This document shows positions 30,975 through 40,395 of a DNA stretch of 53,878 nucleotides, in pieces; the stretch's first letter is position 1; the number at the start of each line of letters is the position of its first letter. Origin of the DNA: Bacillota bacterium. GTDB taxonomy: Bacteria; Bacillota_A; Clostridia; Lachnospirales; Lachnospiraceae. The position numbers and the translations under genes are program-made. The notes under the pieces are model-generated. The model was not told where the DNA came from. It saw nothing but the letters and a program-made list of their open reading frames with translations, and did not search any database. The DNA is taken from positions 1-53,878 of the forward strand of contig JAEZSL010000394.1 of the NCBI GenBank assembly GCA_023443925.1, in the 5' to 3' direction.

Positions 30975-33074
30975 TTAACCGAACAGATTAAAGGTGAGGA
31001 AAATCGTTGCCGTCAGAGTTGCTACTAAGGATACAACGGTTATCTGGGTATTAATAGAAGGGCCAGCGGTATCCTTAAAAGGATCGCCTACCGTATCGCC
31101 TACTACCGCTGCTTTATGAGTGTCTGAATTCTTACCGCCGTTATGGCCCGACTCCACATATTTTTTCGTATTATCCCAAAGACCGCCTGCATTAGACATA
31201 AATAATGCAAAAACTAAGCCGCTTACGATATTACCGGTAATAAATCCGCCGATCGCCTGTACTCCTCCGATAAAACCAACCAACAGCGTCGCTATAATCG
31301 TCACCAGGCCTGCGGGAACTAACTCCTTTAAAGCACCTGTTGTAGCAATTTCAATACACTTTTCATATTCAGGTAAAACACCCTTTTTTCCTTCTTTTAA
31401 TCCGACGATCTCACGGAACTGGCGATGGATTTCCTCTACCATACGCTGAGCATTCCGTTCTACCCCAAGCATTAACATTGCGGAGAAAACCGGAGGAATA
31501 GCCGCGCCAAACAGCAAACCAAAAAATACCGTAGGATTTAATATATCAAACCCGGTAATTAATTCCAATCCGGCCTCGGCAGCCGCTCCGTTTACTTCAC
31601 TGATGAATGCACCCAAAAGAGCTATAACCGTAAGACCGGCAGCACCAATGGAAAATCCTTTGGTTACCGCTTTAACCGTATTACCTGCACTGTCAAGGGA
31701 ATCGGTAATTTCCAGAGCTTTTTCTCCCAGATCACCCATTTCAACCAGGCCTCTGGCATTATCAACAATCGGACCGTAAGCATCGTTGGATATAATCATA
31801 CCTACGATGGAAAGCATACCTACTGCGGCCATGGAAATACCGAACATAGCATAACCTTCACCTAAAGGTTCACAGATTTTATAGGCAGCTAAGGCAGAGA
31901 TACCGATACCGATCATAGAAGGTAAGGTACTCATCAACCCGTAAGAAAACCCGGAAAGAATTGTAAAGGCAGGACCGGATTCAGAAGCTTTCGCCACTGC
32001 ATGAACCGGTTTCTTTGTGTCATCCGTAAAATAATCGGTTGCAAGACCGATAACTACACCTACTAAAAGACCTATGGCACTGGCAAACCATACACGCCAT
32101 TCAAACTGGAACGCAAAGGTTGCAAGAGCTGTTAAAACACCGAATATTATCATGGTTACGTATGTATTACTATTAAGAGCCCTGGTGGGACTTCCTTTTT
32201 CATCCATTCTGGCTGTCAGAACACCGATGATAGAAGCTAATAATCCGATTGCCGCGTAGCAGAATACCATACCGGCATTCACGGTACCGCCCTGAATCTT
32301 ATCAATGGCAGTTGCCATAACCAATGCGGCTGCCATGGAAGCTACGTTGGAATCAAAAAGATCCGCACCCATACCTGCAACGTCACCGACATTGTCGCCT
32401 ACATTATCTGCTATAACAGCAGGATTTCTGGGATCATCCTCCGGTATTCCCAGTTCTACCTTACCAACCAGATCGGCACTGATATCTGCGGTTTTGGTAA
32501 ATATACCGCCGCCTGCTTTCGCAAAAAGTGCCATGGAACTTGCACCAAAGCTGAATCCTAAAAGGGCTGTTGTATTATTGGTTATAAGGAGAACCAAGGA
32601 GACTCCAAGAAGACTGGAACCAACTACAGCCATCCCCATTACGGCACCGCCGCGGAATCCGGACATAAAAGAAAGTTTTATACCTTTTGTGGAAGCTTCC
32701 GCAGATTTTATATTGGCGATTGTTGCGATACTGATACCGACTTTTCCCGCGATTCCGGAAAAAATGGTTCCGAATAAATAAGATACAGCCATTAAGAAAT
32801 TATTTAACGGATTGCCACTCCAGATTGGAGAAGGCAAAAACAAAAAAATAATAACTGCTGCTACAATACAAAAGCGAGCAAGCGTTTTATACTCTTTTGC
32901 TAAAAATGTGTTTGCACCATTTCTTATGAGCTTACCGACCTCAGCAATTTTCTTATTGGAGGAGGGTTGTGAAGCTACCCATTTATAGAGCCAGAATGCA
33001 GCCCCAAACGCCAGGATAGAAATGATAATTGATAAAACCTGAAATACTACTACGTCAAAATCCAATTTACTCAT
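30975..33074 (-). CDS. hppA: Membrane-bound ion-pumping pyrophosphatase
   Basis: 699 aa with about 16 membrane segments. Hydrolyses PPi and pumps ions. Active-site motifs are intact: ISADLVGKVELGIPEDDPRN, DNVGDNVGDVAGMGADLFDS and GDTVGDPFKDTAGPS. The segment GNTVKAVTKGFSIGAAG has Lys where K+-dependent enzymes have Ala, which marks a K+-independent and therefore probably H+-pumping enzyme. It has its own sigma-A promoter and a terminator shared with the convergent gene. Confidence 0.95.
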   Translation of the reverse strand: MSKLDFDVVVFQVLSIIISILAFGAAFWLYKWVASQPSSNKKIAEVGKLIRNGANTFLAKEYKTLARFCIVAAVIIFLFLPSPIWSGNPLNNFLMAVSYLFGTIFSGIAGKVGISIATIANIKSAEASTKGIKLSFMSGFRGGAVMGMAVVGSSLLGVSLVLLITNNTTALLGFSFGASSMALFAKAGGGIFTKTADISADLVGKVELGIPEDDPRNPAVIADNVGDNVGDVAGMGADLFDSNVASMAAALVMATAIDKIQGGTVNAGMVFCYAAIGLLASIIGVLTARMDEKGSPTRALNSNTYVTMIIFGVLTALATFAFQFEWRVWFASAIGLLVGVVIGLATDYFTDDTKKPVHAVAKASESGPAFTILSGFSYGLMSTLPSMIGIGISALAAYKICEPLGEGYAMFGISMAAVGMLSIVGMIISNDAYGPIVDNARGLVEMGDLGEKALEITDSLDSAGNTVKAVTKGFSIGAAGLTVIALLGAFISEVNGAAAEAGLELITGFDILNPTVFFGLLFGAAIPPVFSAMLMLGVERNAQRMVEEIHRQFREIVGLKEGKKGVLPEYEKCIEIATTGALKELVPAGLVTIIATLLVGFIGGVQAIGGFITGNIVSGLVFALFMSNAGGLWDNTKKYVESGHNGGKNSDTHKAAVVGDTVGDPFKDTAGPSINTQITVVSLVATLTATIFLTFNLFG

Positions 33075-33115
33075 CTCCTATTCAAATATTTTGGCCATTT
33101 TAAACCACATAATTG

Positions 33116-33144
33116 ATAGTAACACTTTTGTTCCTATTGTTCAA
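33116..33144 (-). promoter_or_regulatory. Sigma-A promoter of hppA
   Basis: TTGAAC (33144-33139), 17 nt, TACTAT (33121-33116), about 40 nt before the ATG on the minus strand. Confidence 0.65.
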
Positions 33145-33286
33145 TAGAAAGGTTATATTTTTATTAATTTGTAGCACTTTACATAATTATAATGCCATTA
33201 TTTGTAATTAATCTAGCAATTATATAGTATTACTCTAGATAATTCGACATAATTTTAACATTTATTACAGCATTAGATAAATTTAC

Positions 33287-33324
33287 CAAAAAAGCCCACC
33301 CTGTTTATCACAGGAGGCAGGCTC
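33287..33324 (-). terminator. Terminator of the RpiR-nanE operon
   Basis: On the minus strand AGCCTGCC.CCTGT and ACAGG..GGGCT pair and are followed by six Ts, immediately after the RpiR-family gene. Confidence 0.8.
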
Positions 33325-33349
33325 TATAATCTATACAATATTTGGTTAA

Positions 33350-34201
33350 CTACAGTAATTTAGACGATATAGCTTCGGTTGTTCTGGCCTTATTGACCCT
33401 TGACTGGCTATAATGCTTAACAAAATAATTCATATACAGTACTTCCAGCAAATACAGTTGAACCACAGAGGTTGATGAAGCACCGCCGTCAAGAGGGCCT
33501 TCATTGGAACCGCATAATAATACCACATCTGCACGGGCAGTCAGAGAAGTTTTTGCAAATCTTGTTATACATACCGACTTACAGCCATTCTGTTTTACAA
33601 GCTTGTGAACTTCAATCATATCTTTTGTAGATCCGGAATAAGAAAAGATAATAGCCAGGTCACTGCTTTCCAAAAGGGATGCAGCCATACACTGCATATG
33701 ATAGTCGGCTACAAATTCAACATTGGGCAGTATTCTCATAAATTTCTGTTTCGCTTCCAATGCAATGACTCCGGAGGAACCAATGCCAAAAAAGTGTATT
33801 CTCTTCGCTGAAGATATCAGATCAACTGCTTGCATTACGGCATCGAAATCAAGCAGCTGAAACGTCTCACTTAAGGCTGCCTGATTGGTGGAAAGAGTTT
33901 TCTGGCAAACTGTCTTAACATCGTCATCCGGATCGATAGTACCTGCAAATATGCCGATATTCCCTTTTTTACCCGCGATATCCTGTGCCAGTACCATTTT
34001 AAATTCCTGATATCCGCCTAGTTTTAAGGCTTTACAAAAGCGGAATACCGTGGTGTCCCCCACGCCGCACATTTCGGCAAGGTCCGTTATTGAAGTATAT
34101 AGTACTTTTTGTGGATTTTCAAATACAAAATCAGCTACGAGCTTTTCAGATTTTGTAAATTTTGAATAGCAGTCTTCTATTCTTGAATAAATTCCCTCCA
34201 T
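33350..34201 (-). CDS. MurR/RpiR-family transcriptional regulator
   Basis: 283 aa. N-terminal HTH_6 domain (1-77; LTDLAEMCGVGDTTVFRFCKAL type helix-turn-helix) and C-terminal SIS sugar-phosphate domain (about 120-260; FFGIGSSGVIALEAKQKFMR and IIFSYSGSTKDMIEVHKLVK). Co-transcribed with nanE (14 bp gap) and divergent from nagB-nagA, so it most likely senses an amino-sugar phosphate and controls one or both units. AGGAGTCCTGATT precedes the ATG. Activator or repressor cannot be told from sequence. Confidence 0.92.
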   Translation of the reverse strand: MEGIYSRIEDCYSKFTKSEKLVADFVFENPQKVLYTSITDLAEMCGVGDTTVFRFCKALKLGGYQEFKMVLAQDIAGKKGNIGIFAGTIDPDDDVKTVCQKTLSTNQAALSETFQLLDFDAVMQAVDLISSAKRIHFFGIGSSGVIALEAKQKFMRILPNVEFVADYHMQCMAASLLESSDLAIIFSYSGSTKDMIEVHKLVKQNGCKSVCITRFAKTSLTARADVVLLCGSNEGPLDGGASSTSVVQLYLLEVLYMNYFVKHYSQSRVNKARTTEAISSKLL

Positions 34202-34215
34202 AATCAGGACTCCTT

Positions 34216-34914
34216 TTATTCTTTACTGGTTATCGCTTCCACGAACCGTTTTGTTATGTCCATAGGTCTTGTGATGGCAGTTCCTACGACGGCAGCATGT
34301 ATTCCCATACTAAAGGTCTCCTGTAATTGTTCCGGCGTCCAGATACCACCTTCCGCTATTACAGGTATCTTAAGTTTTGCGCTAAGTCTCTTCATGAGTG
34401 TGAAAGCCGGTAATAATGTCCCCTCTGTAGCTTTCGTATAACCGCATAAGGTAGTACCGGCCAGATCGAACCCCAGCTCCTCGGCATGAACTGCCTCCTC
34501 ATAGGTTGAACAATCGGCCATAAATAGCATCCGGGGATATTTCCTTCGTATATTCCTGAAAAAGGTATCCAGATCCACTCCATCAGGCCGGGGTCTAAAA
34601 GTCGCATCAACGGCAATTATGTCTGGCTGGCTTTCCATAAGGGCTTCTACTTCTGCTTCGGTAGGTGTTATATACACTTCACTATCCGGATATTCCTGTT
34701 TATATAATCCTATGACCGGCAGATTAACTGTTTTTTTTATTTCCCTAATGTCTTCCGGCGTATTGGCCCGGATACCTCTGGCACCACCAAGCCAAGCCGC
34801 ATATGCCATTTTAGACATAATATCGGAACCATACAGGGGTTCATGGGGCAAAGCCTGACAGGAAACGATTAAACCTTCATGTATATTCTTAAGAATCTCA
34901 TCTTTTTTAAGCAT
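34216..34914 (-). CDS. nanE: N-acetylmannosamine-6-phosphate 2-epimerase
   Basis: 232 aa TIM-barrel epimerase that converts ManNAc-6-P to GlcNAc-6-P. Catalytic Lys in VIGLYKQEYPD (about 68) and Glu in VIAEGGIWTP (about 183), plus the family segments GLIVSCQALPHEPL and GARGIRANTPEDI. First gene of the nanE-RpiR operon. Its product feeds the divergently encoded NagA. No sialate lyase or ManNAc kinase is in the window. Confidence 0.94.
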   Translation of the reverse strand: MLKKDEILKNIHEGLIVSCQALPHEPLYGSDIMSKMAYAAWLGGARGIRANTPEDIREIKKTVNLPVIGLYKQEYPDSEVYITPTEAEVEALMESQPDIIAVDATFRPRPDGVDLDTFFRNIRRKYPRMLFMADCSTYEEAVHAEELGFDLAGTTLCGYTKATEGTLLPAFTLMKRLSAKLKIPVIAEGGIWTPEQLQETFSMGIHAAVVGTAITRPMDITKRFVEAITSKE

Positions 34915-35031
34915 AAAAACCCCCCTTTTATAATAGGTACTGTTTGAATTCCTTCCTTGTATTTAACCGCCTGGCTATGTTTTAAAAAAATATTTTCGTA
35001 TATATTGAAAATTTTTTTCTTTTTTTCAAAT

Positions 35032-35058
35032 ATTATATTATAATTACCCAAAAGTCAA
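35032..35058 (-). promoter_or_regulatory. Promoter of nanE-RpiR
   Basis: TTGACT (35058-35053), 15 nt, TATAAT (35037-35032) on the minus strand; a TAATAT at a 17-nt spacing is an alternative -10. A long A-rich leader follows. Confidence 0.55.
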
Positions 35059-35120
35059 TGTTGTTTTACATCGATTTTAAGTGATATTTACATGGAACTG
35101 AAAATTATTTTTATTTTAAC

Positions 35121-35148
35121 TTGATTTTTAAATTATAAGTTATATACT
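35121..35148 (+). promoter_or_regulatory. Promoter of nagB-nagA
   Basis: TTGATT (35121-35126), 16 nt, TATACT (35143-35148), about 40 nt before nagB. With the nanE promoter it forms a compact divergent control region of about 275 bp where the RpiR protein probably binds; I could not define a dyad operator. Confidence 0.6.
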
Positions 35149-35190
35149 AATAATAAATAAGAAAAGAAATAGAAAGGTTCAGGTGACAAC

Positions 35191-35901
35191 ATGAATTTAA
35201 TAAAAGCAAACGATTACAATGACTTAAGCAGAAAAGCTGCCAATGTTATTTCCGCCCAGGTTATACTGAAACCCGACTGTGTGTTAGGCCTGGCTACGGG
35301 TTCAACTCCGGTCGGAACATATAAACAGTTAATAGATTGGTATAATAAAGGAGATGTGGATTTTTCCAAGGTAACTACTGTCAACCTGGATGAGTACTGC
35401 GGTCTGCCGCCGGAAAACAATCAGAGTTACCGTTATTTTATGGATCATAACTTCTTTCTTCACATAAATATAGATAGAAATAAAACCAATGTACCAAACG
35501 GATTAGCCGCTGATTACGAAGCAGAATGTTCCCGTTATGATAAACTGATTGCGGAGCTTGGTGGAATTGATCTTCAGCTGCTGGGAATCGGCCGCAACGG
35601 CCATATCGGTTTTAATGAACCGGATATTTCCTTTGAGAAAACCACCCACGTTGTTGATCTGGATGAATCCACCATTGAAGCCAATGCAAGATTTTTTGAA
35701 TCCATTGATGATGTTCCGAAAAAAGCCATCACCATGGGTATTAAATCGATTATGCAGGCTAAAAAGATATTATTAATCGCCAACGGTCCGGATAAAAAAG
35801 AAATTATTGATAAAGCACTTCACGGACCGGTAACACCGGATGTTCCCGCATCCATCCTGCAGTTTCATCCGGATTTAACAGTAGTCTATTGTTTTGAATA
35901 G
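35191..35901 (+). CDS. nagB: Glucosamine-6-phosphate deaminase
   Basis: 236 aa. Converts glucosamine-6-P to fructose-6-P and ammonia. Motifs: [15 protein letters not shown] (phosphate loop), [10 protein letters not shown] (catalytic Asp about 67), [13 protein letters not shown] (Asp-like/His/Glu catalytic cluster about 131-143). Short-chain clostridial form without the C-terminal allosteric extension of the E. coli enzyme. Followed 9 bp later by nagA. Confidence 0.95.
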   Translation: MNLIKANDYNDLSRKAANVISAQVILKPDCVLGLATGSTPVGTYKQLIDWYNKGDVDFSKVTTVNLDEYCGLPPENNQSYRYFMDHNFFLHINIDRNKTNVPNGLAADYEAECSRYDKLIAELGGIDLQLLGIGRNGHIGFNEPDISFEKTTHVVDLDESTIEANARFFESIDDVPKKAITMGIKSIMQAKKILLIANGPDKKEIIDKALHGPVTPDVPASILQFHPDLTVVYCFE

Positions 35902-35910
35902 GAGGCAGAT

Positions 35911-37071
35911 ATGATTTACAAAAACGCTGATGTATTTATTAACGGGACTTTTACGAAAGCAGATCTCAAAATCGAAAATGGCCGCATCAGTTCCATTGTA
36001 TACCCGTCACAGCAGGATGAGGCAGAAGCTTGTTCTCTAACCCATTCCGGGACAGGTAACGAAGAAGTCCTGGATTGTTCGGGCAAACGGATTATTCCGG
36101 GATTTATAGAACTTCATTCCCATGGTTGTATCGGTTATGATTTTACCACTGCCGAAAGTGCAGATATGGAAAAAATGTGTGAATTCTATGCAAAAAACGG
36201 AATTACTTCCATACTGGCAACTACCATGACTATAAATTATGAAGTTTATAAAAATGCAATGCTGACGATAAAAAAGTTGATGGAAAACCAGGAAAAAGGC
36301 AGCAGAATTATAGGTATCAATATGGAAGGTCCATTTTTGGGGGCAGATAAGAAAGGTGCTCATGATGTCAGATATCTTATGCCTGTTGATGAGGATAAAT
36401 ACAACGAATTAAATGATTTATCCGGCAATAATGTAAGAATCATCGATCTGGATCCTAATCTGTCCGGCTCTATGGAATTTATAAAAAAACACAGTAAAGA
36501 TAAAGTGATATCACTGGCACATACAAGTTGCAGCTACGATCTGACGGCGGAAGCCGTTAAGGCCGGAGCAACCCATGTGACCCATCTGTTTAACGCCATG
36601 AACGGCCTTCATCACAGAGAACCTGGAATCGTCGGTGCGGTTTCCGATTTTGATATACATGCGGAGATAATTTGTGACGGTATCCATATTCATCCGGCTG
36701 TAATCCGTTTGATGTATAAAGTGGCTCCGGATAAGCTGATTCTCATATCCGATTCTATGAGTGCTGCCGGATTAGAGGATGGCATCTACGAGCTGGGCGG
36801 TCAGAAAGTGTATGTTCAAAACGGTAAAGCAGCTCTGGAGGACGGAACCATTGCCGGCTCTACTACTACGGTTTATAAAGCCTTTAAGAATGTTATTGAT
36901 TTTGGAATTCCGGCCGAACAGGCAATACTCAGCGCAACCCTGATTCCGGCTAAAGCTGTTCATGCTGACCACGAAATCGGTTCCATAGAAGTCGGCAAAA
37001 AAGCTGATTTTATCATTATGGACCAGGATTATAACATTGAGAAAGTTTTCCGTGACGGAATCTGCATTTAG
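35911..37071 (+). CDS. nagA: N-acetylglucosamine-6-phosphate deacetylase
   Basis: 386 aa amidohydrolase. Metal and catalytic residues lie in GFIELHSHGCIGYD, NMEGPFLGADKKGAHD (Glu), SLAHTSCSYD (His), THLFNAMNGLHHREPG (His), CDGIHIHPAVI and ILISDSMSAAG (catalytic Asp). Produces glucosamine-6-P for NagB. GGAGGCAGAT precedes the ATG. The N-terminal region has a slightly long surface loop (QQDEAEACSLTHSGTGNEE). Confidence 0.95.
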   Translation: MIYKNADVFINGTFTKADLKIENGRISSIVYPSQQDEAEACSLTHSGTGNEEVLDCSGKRIIPGFIELHSHGCIGYDFTTAESADMEKMCEFYAKNGITSILATTMTINYEVYKNAMLTIKKLMENQEKGSRIIGINMEGPFLGADKKGAHDVRYLMPVDEDKYNELNDLSGNNVRIIDLDPNLSGSMEFIKKHSKDKVISLAHTSCSYDLTAEAVKAGATHVTHLFNAMNGLHHREPGIVGAVSDFDIHAEIICDGIHIHPAVIRLMYKVAPDKLILISDSMSAAGLEDGIYELGGQKVYVQNGKAALEDGTIAGSTTTVYKAFKNVIDFGIPAEQAILSATLIPAKAVHADHEIGSIEVGKKADFIIMDQDYNIEKVFRDGICI

Positions 37072-37182
37072 CAGTAATATATATTACGGTATATTATCAC
37101 AAGCATTCCTGCACTATTTCCATGTAAGTATAAACTATTCTTTATTGATAATCTAAACTCAGGGGATACATACTATATCCGC

Positions 37183-37285
37183 AAAAAAGGCATCAAGTTC
37201 ACAGATTTGTACAACCGGTTAATGTTCCGTGAATTACTCCGTTGATTAACCACAGGTTTTGTACAATTCCAAGAACCTGGTGCCT
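37183..37285. terminator. Large structured terminator between nagA and pdxA2
   Basis: AGGCATCAAGTTC (37188-37200) pairs imperfectly with GAACCTGGTGCCT (37273-37285); inside, TTGTACAA occurs twice and GGTTAAT pairs with ATTAACC. On the minus strand six Ts follow, so it terminates pdxA2; it may also stop nagA transcripts. Confidence 0.7.
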
Positions 37286-37325
37286 GATTTTGTTATAAAC
37301 GTTACTGGCTTTTTCGTATCCCGGA

Positions 37326-38324
37326 TTATTTTATAAAGTTTTTTGAATACTTGACTCCCAGCAGAATCGCTTCTGTCATACTGATTTCGCTTGCTATTCC
37401 TTTTCCGGCTATGTCCATAGCCGTCCCATGATCAACGGAGGTTCGAAGAATCGGCATCCCGCCCGTTATAGCTATGGTTCTTTCGAAGTCCAGCGTTTTG
37501 GTAGCGATATGCCCCTGATCATGATATAGGGACAGTACACTGTTATAGCGGCCTTTCAGCGCCAGATGGAATACCGAGTCGGCTCCTATGGGACCTGTAA
37601 CCTCATAGCCTTCTTCCTGAAGTTCCAGAACAGCAGGTGTAACATGATCCACTTCTTCAGTGCCAAATAAGCCGTGTTCACCGCTGTGAGGATTCAAGCC
37701 GGCAACTGCCATGATTCCCTCTGTAACTCCTAACTTCTGAAGAACTTCTTTGCACCGCTTAACATAATCCTTAATCCTGTCCTTGGTAATCAGGTCACAA
37801 GCCTGTCTTAAAGATACATGGCGGGTCAGGAAGAACACCCGCATTCCGCGTACTTCAAACATGGTAATAGGGTCTTTGGTACCAGTTAAGGCACCAAAAA
37901 TCTCAGTATGTCCTATGTAATTGACATTACCGGCCTTTAGGGATTCCTTGTTGATGGGGGTTGTGGCAACAGCCGCAACTTCACCTTTGTTGGCAAGTTC
38001 GATGCTTTTTTCTATATAATCGTACGCTGCTTTCCCGCACATACCGTTAATCTCGCCGATTCGGTATTTCTCCATATCCACGTTATTCAAATCAATTAGG
38101 TTTAGAATGCCTTCTTCATACACTCCTTCTTCCGGGTGATTTATACATATTACTTTTAGCGGTACGCCGGTAAAACGGATGGCATCATCAATTATTTTCT
38201 TATCTCCCACCACCACGCAGCACGCTGCTTCAAATACCGGCTTACTGGCAATGGATTTTACTACGATTTCCGGACCGATACCGGCCGGATCACCTAAGGG
38301 TATTGCTATAATTGGTTTATTCAT
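37326..38324 (-). CDS. pdxA2: PdxA2-type 4-phospho-D-threonate/erythronate 3-dehydrogenase
   Basis: 332 aa from [20 protein letters not shown]. Metal-binding His residues lie in [18 protein letters not shown] and [12 protein letters not shown]. It belongs to the PdxA family, but next to a DUF1537 kinase it is expected to oxidise and decarboxylate a 4-phospho-sugar acid to dihydroxyacetone phosphate, as shown for PdxA2 proteins, rather than to make pyridoxal phosphate. GATGGGAGTTAAG precedes the start. Confidence 0.85.
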   Translation of the reverse strand: MNKPIIAIPLGDPAGIGPEIVVKSIASKPVFEAACCVVVGDKKIIDDAIRFTGVPLKVICINHPEEGVYEEGILNLIDLNNVDMEKYRIGEINGMCGKAAYDYIEKSIELANKGEVAAVATTPINKESLKAGNVNYIGHTEIFGALTGTKDPITMFEVRGMRVFFLTRHVSLRQACDLITKDRIKDYVKRCKEVLQKLGVTEGIMAVAGLNPHSGEHGLFGTEEVDHVTPAVLELQEEGYEVTGPIGADSVFHLALKGRYNSVLSLYHDQGHIATKTLDFERTIAITGGMPILRTSVDHGTAMDIAGKGIASEISMTEAILLGVKYSKNFIK

Positions 38325-38396
38325 CTTAACTCCCATCTGTGCGCCAAGCGCACGTACAAATCAGGATGTTGAAAAAACTGCTTTTGTTTTTTCAAC
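38325..38396 (-). repeat. Two hairpins between the DUF1537 kinase and pdxA2, including a ribosome-site cassette
   Basis: GTTGAAAAAAC/GTTTTTTCAAC (38368-38396) is a perfect 11-bp stem. Next to it on the minus strand GTGCGCTTGGCGCAC (38352-38338) is followed by AGATGGGAGTTAAG and the pdxA2 ATG, the same layout as before sufD. Confidence 0.5.
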
Positions 38397-38495
38397 CTAA
38401 CCTCTCCTTATTTATTAATTGCGAAACACCAAGATCCTATCTAGATGCATGCAAAGATTACAATTTCCAAAGCTGCTGTTTGCACAGAGTAAAAG

Positions 38496-39800
38496 CTATG
38501 GAACCAGCTTCTCTAAAAGATACCGGATACATAAGTTCATCGCATTTTTATCTCCGGCCATACCACCTTTTGTTATCACTTTCAGGCCGTTAAACTCGCC
38601 GGATATTAATTCACCGTAAGCGGCTAACGGGGTCACCTCATCAAACAGCCTGATACCCGCTGCATTAAATTTTCTGCCAACCGCCGCAGTAATATCGCCC
38701 CCGCTGGTATATAACCCTTTAAAACTCTGATTCTTATTTAGTATGAGGCAGGCAATTTCAGCAAGGGAATCGTTTATCCGGTTACTGACCTCTTCCGGTG
38801 TACATTTTAAAAGTGCCGCATATTCTGAAAAATCCAAACGGTTTTGAGGAAAGATACCGTCACCGACTGCGGCACAGACTTCATAGCCCTCACAGTTATT
38901 AAGTATTTCCATCACCACTCTTTTAATCTCCTGCTCTTTTCTCACATCACTTTCCAGCAGCTCTTTGGTTTTAATATGAATTATTAAAACGTTTTGTTCC
39001 AATAACAATTCTTCCAGCTGATTTCTTGTTACCGGATTAACGCTTCCCACGGCGGCAAGTACTTTAAATCTGCTTTTTTTCTTTCCGGGAACAAGCAATT
39101 TACCGGCTATGGCCGCAGTAAAGCTTCCCGGATCTACCGCTATAAACCTGACACCGCTTTTTATGATTCCCTCTGCGATGTTGTCTAAGTCCTCCCGGGA
39201 AATACTATCAAATACAATAATCCGGTATCCCTGAACTTTTAACTTATTTATTTCAGCTGCAAGATGCTCCTGGCCCTGCATAATATCCTGAATATACAAA
39301 GAAGCGGTTTGGTAGACAGACTGACTCCGTATAATATCTGCTGCTGCCGCCGTATGAACCGGGGTTTTGGGGTCCTGGGCAGCTTCTGTTTTATCCAGCG
39401 GAATATTATTTACCAGCAGATAACCTCCCACTAAAATCCGTTTTGCCTCCGGAAAGCAAGGCACTACCATAGCTATGGCACCATTGTCCAATGCATCTAA
39501 CAATCCGTCGATTTCCCTTCCGATATTGCCTCTTAGGGTACTGTCAATTCTTTTGGAATAGACCAGCACTTCCTCCTTTTTTAATAAGCCGGCTGCATAA
39601 TAAACACGGTTATAGGCTATGGTTGGTTCCACCGCCCTGCTGTCCGTAGGATATACGATACAGTCACATTCCTGCAATTCGCTAAGTGCCAGCCGATCTG
39701 CGTTCAAAACAGTACAAGTATTAAAATTGTTTTTTTTAAGCAGCACTCCTGCCGCATTGGCACCCGTTAAATCATCGGCTATGATAACACACTGGGGCAT
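38496..39800 (-). CDS. Four-carbon acid sugar kinase (DUF1537 family, DtnK/OtnK-like)
   Basis: 434 aa. N-terminal sugar-binding half begins IIADDLTGANAAGVLLKK and has SKRIDSTLRGNIGREIDGLLD; C-terminal nucleotide-binding half has GLYTSGGDITAAV and ITKGGMAGD. Members phosphorylate D-threonate, D- or L-erythronate or similar acids. Pairing with pdxA2 makes a D-threonate or erythronate route to DHAP and CO2 likely. The exact acid cannot be told from sequence. GGAGGAGTAAAT precedes the ATG. Confidence 0.88.
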   Translation of the reverse strand: MPQCVIIADDLTGANAAGVLLKKNNFNTCTVLNADRLALSELQECDCIVYPTDSRAVEPTIAYNRVYYAAGLLKKEEVLVYSKRIDSTLRGNIGREIDGLLDALDNGAIAMVVPCFPEAKRILVGGYLLVNNIPLDKTEAAQDPKTPVHTAAAADIIRSQSVYQTASLYIQDIMQGQEHLAAEINKLKVQGYRIIVFDSISREDLDNIAEGIIKSGVRFIAVDPGSFTAAIAGKLLVPGKKKSRFKVLAAVGSVNPVTRNQLEELLLEQNVLIIHIKTKELLESDVRKEQEIKRVVMEILNNCEGYEVCAAVGDGIFPQNRLDFSEYAALLKCTPEEVSNRINDSLAEIACLILNKNQSFKGLYTSGGDITAAVGRKFNAAGIRLFDEVTPLAAYGELISGEFNGLKVITKGGMAGDKNAMNLCIRYLLEKLVP

Positions 39801-39950
39801 ATTTACTCCTCCTGAATCAGACTGTTTTAAGATATAACAGTTTTAATTTCCTATTTATTTAACTTAAAAAATAAAGGATTTGTTTCTTTTTCAAGGATAT
39901 AATTTATGTTCAATTTTGTCAATAAAAAGCAATTGAACAAATCATTGGAT

Positions 39951-39980
39951 GTATAAAAATATACGGAACCGCACATTCTA
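39951..39980 (+). promoter_or_regulatory. Sigma-G-type promoter of the DUF1540 gene
   Basis: GTATA (39951-39955), 18 nt, CATTCTA (39974-39980) matches the forespore sigma-G consensus (GHATR, 17-18 nt, CATWHTA) at every position. It lies 30 nt before the start codon. Sigma-A-like hexamers are not evident closer by. Confidence 0.6.
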
Positions 39981-40010
39981 AACCTGATAAAATGAAAGGA
40001 GGAATTTAAT

Positions 40011-40184
40011 ATGGAAGGTAACCCAAGTATTCAATGTGTCGTTTCTGAGTGCAGATATCATGCCGGAGAAAAAGATTATTGTACCCTTGATAAAATTCAG
40101 GTCGGAAGAGTAGATTCATTTTCATCTAAATCCGAAGATACTGACTGTGAGTCTTTTATCGTTAAAGATGATAAGACCTTCTAG
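40011..40184 (+). CDS. DUF1540 family small Cys-rich protein
   Basis: 57 aa with four Cys in the DUF1540 pattern: SIQCVVSECRYHAGEKDYC and later DTDCESFIV. The spacing suggests a small metal-binding module. AAAGGAGGAATTTAAT gives a strong ribosome site. The function of the family is not known to me. The sigma-G-type promoter suggests expression in the forespore. A terminator follows, so it is monocistronic. Confidence 0.85.
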   Translation: MEGNPSIQCVVSECRYHAGEKDYCTLDKIQVGRVDSFSSKSEDTDCESFIVKDDKTF

Positions 40185-40245
40185 TTTTCGTTTTTCATTT
40201 TAACAATTAATCATAAGCACCTTCCTTATGCTTTGATTAACAATT

Positions 40246-40299
40246 AATAACCGGACAATCCCTTACGTTGCAGATCAAGGATTATCCGGTTATTTTTAA
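40246..40299 (+). terminator. Terminator of the DUF1540 gene
   Basis: AATAACCGGA..ATCCTT-type arm (40246-40264) pairs with AAGGATT.TCCGGTTATT (40278-40297) and runs into TTTTTA on the plus strand; it faces the convergent V-ATPase operon end. A separate GC-rich stretch at 40345-40380 next to the ATPase D gene has GGCG/CGCC repeats of unclear role. Confidence 0.75.
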
Positions 40300-40395
40300 A
40301 GAATGGAATTCCAGTATCTAAAGGTCTCTCAACAGGTCTTGACATGGCGTCAGCGTCAGCACCGGCGCCAACAGGCCAGTCTCTTTTTCTTAGAT

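Noticed and set aside
32305..32781. 158-codon plus-strand frame opposite hppA
   Set aside because: Ala/Pro/Ile-rich antisense of conserved membrane segments; no start signals.
37326..38324. PdxA as a vitamin B6 biosynthesis enzyme
   Set aside because: The adjacent DUF1537 kinase and lack of other pdx genes fit the catabolic PdxA2 role better.
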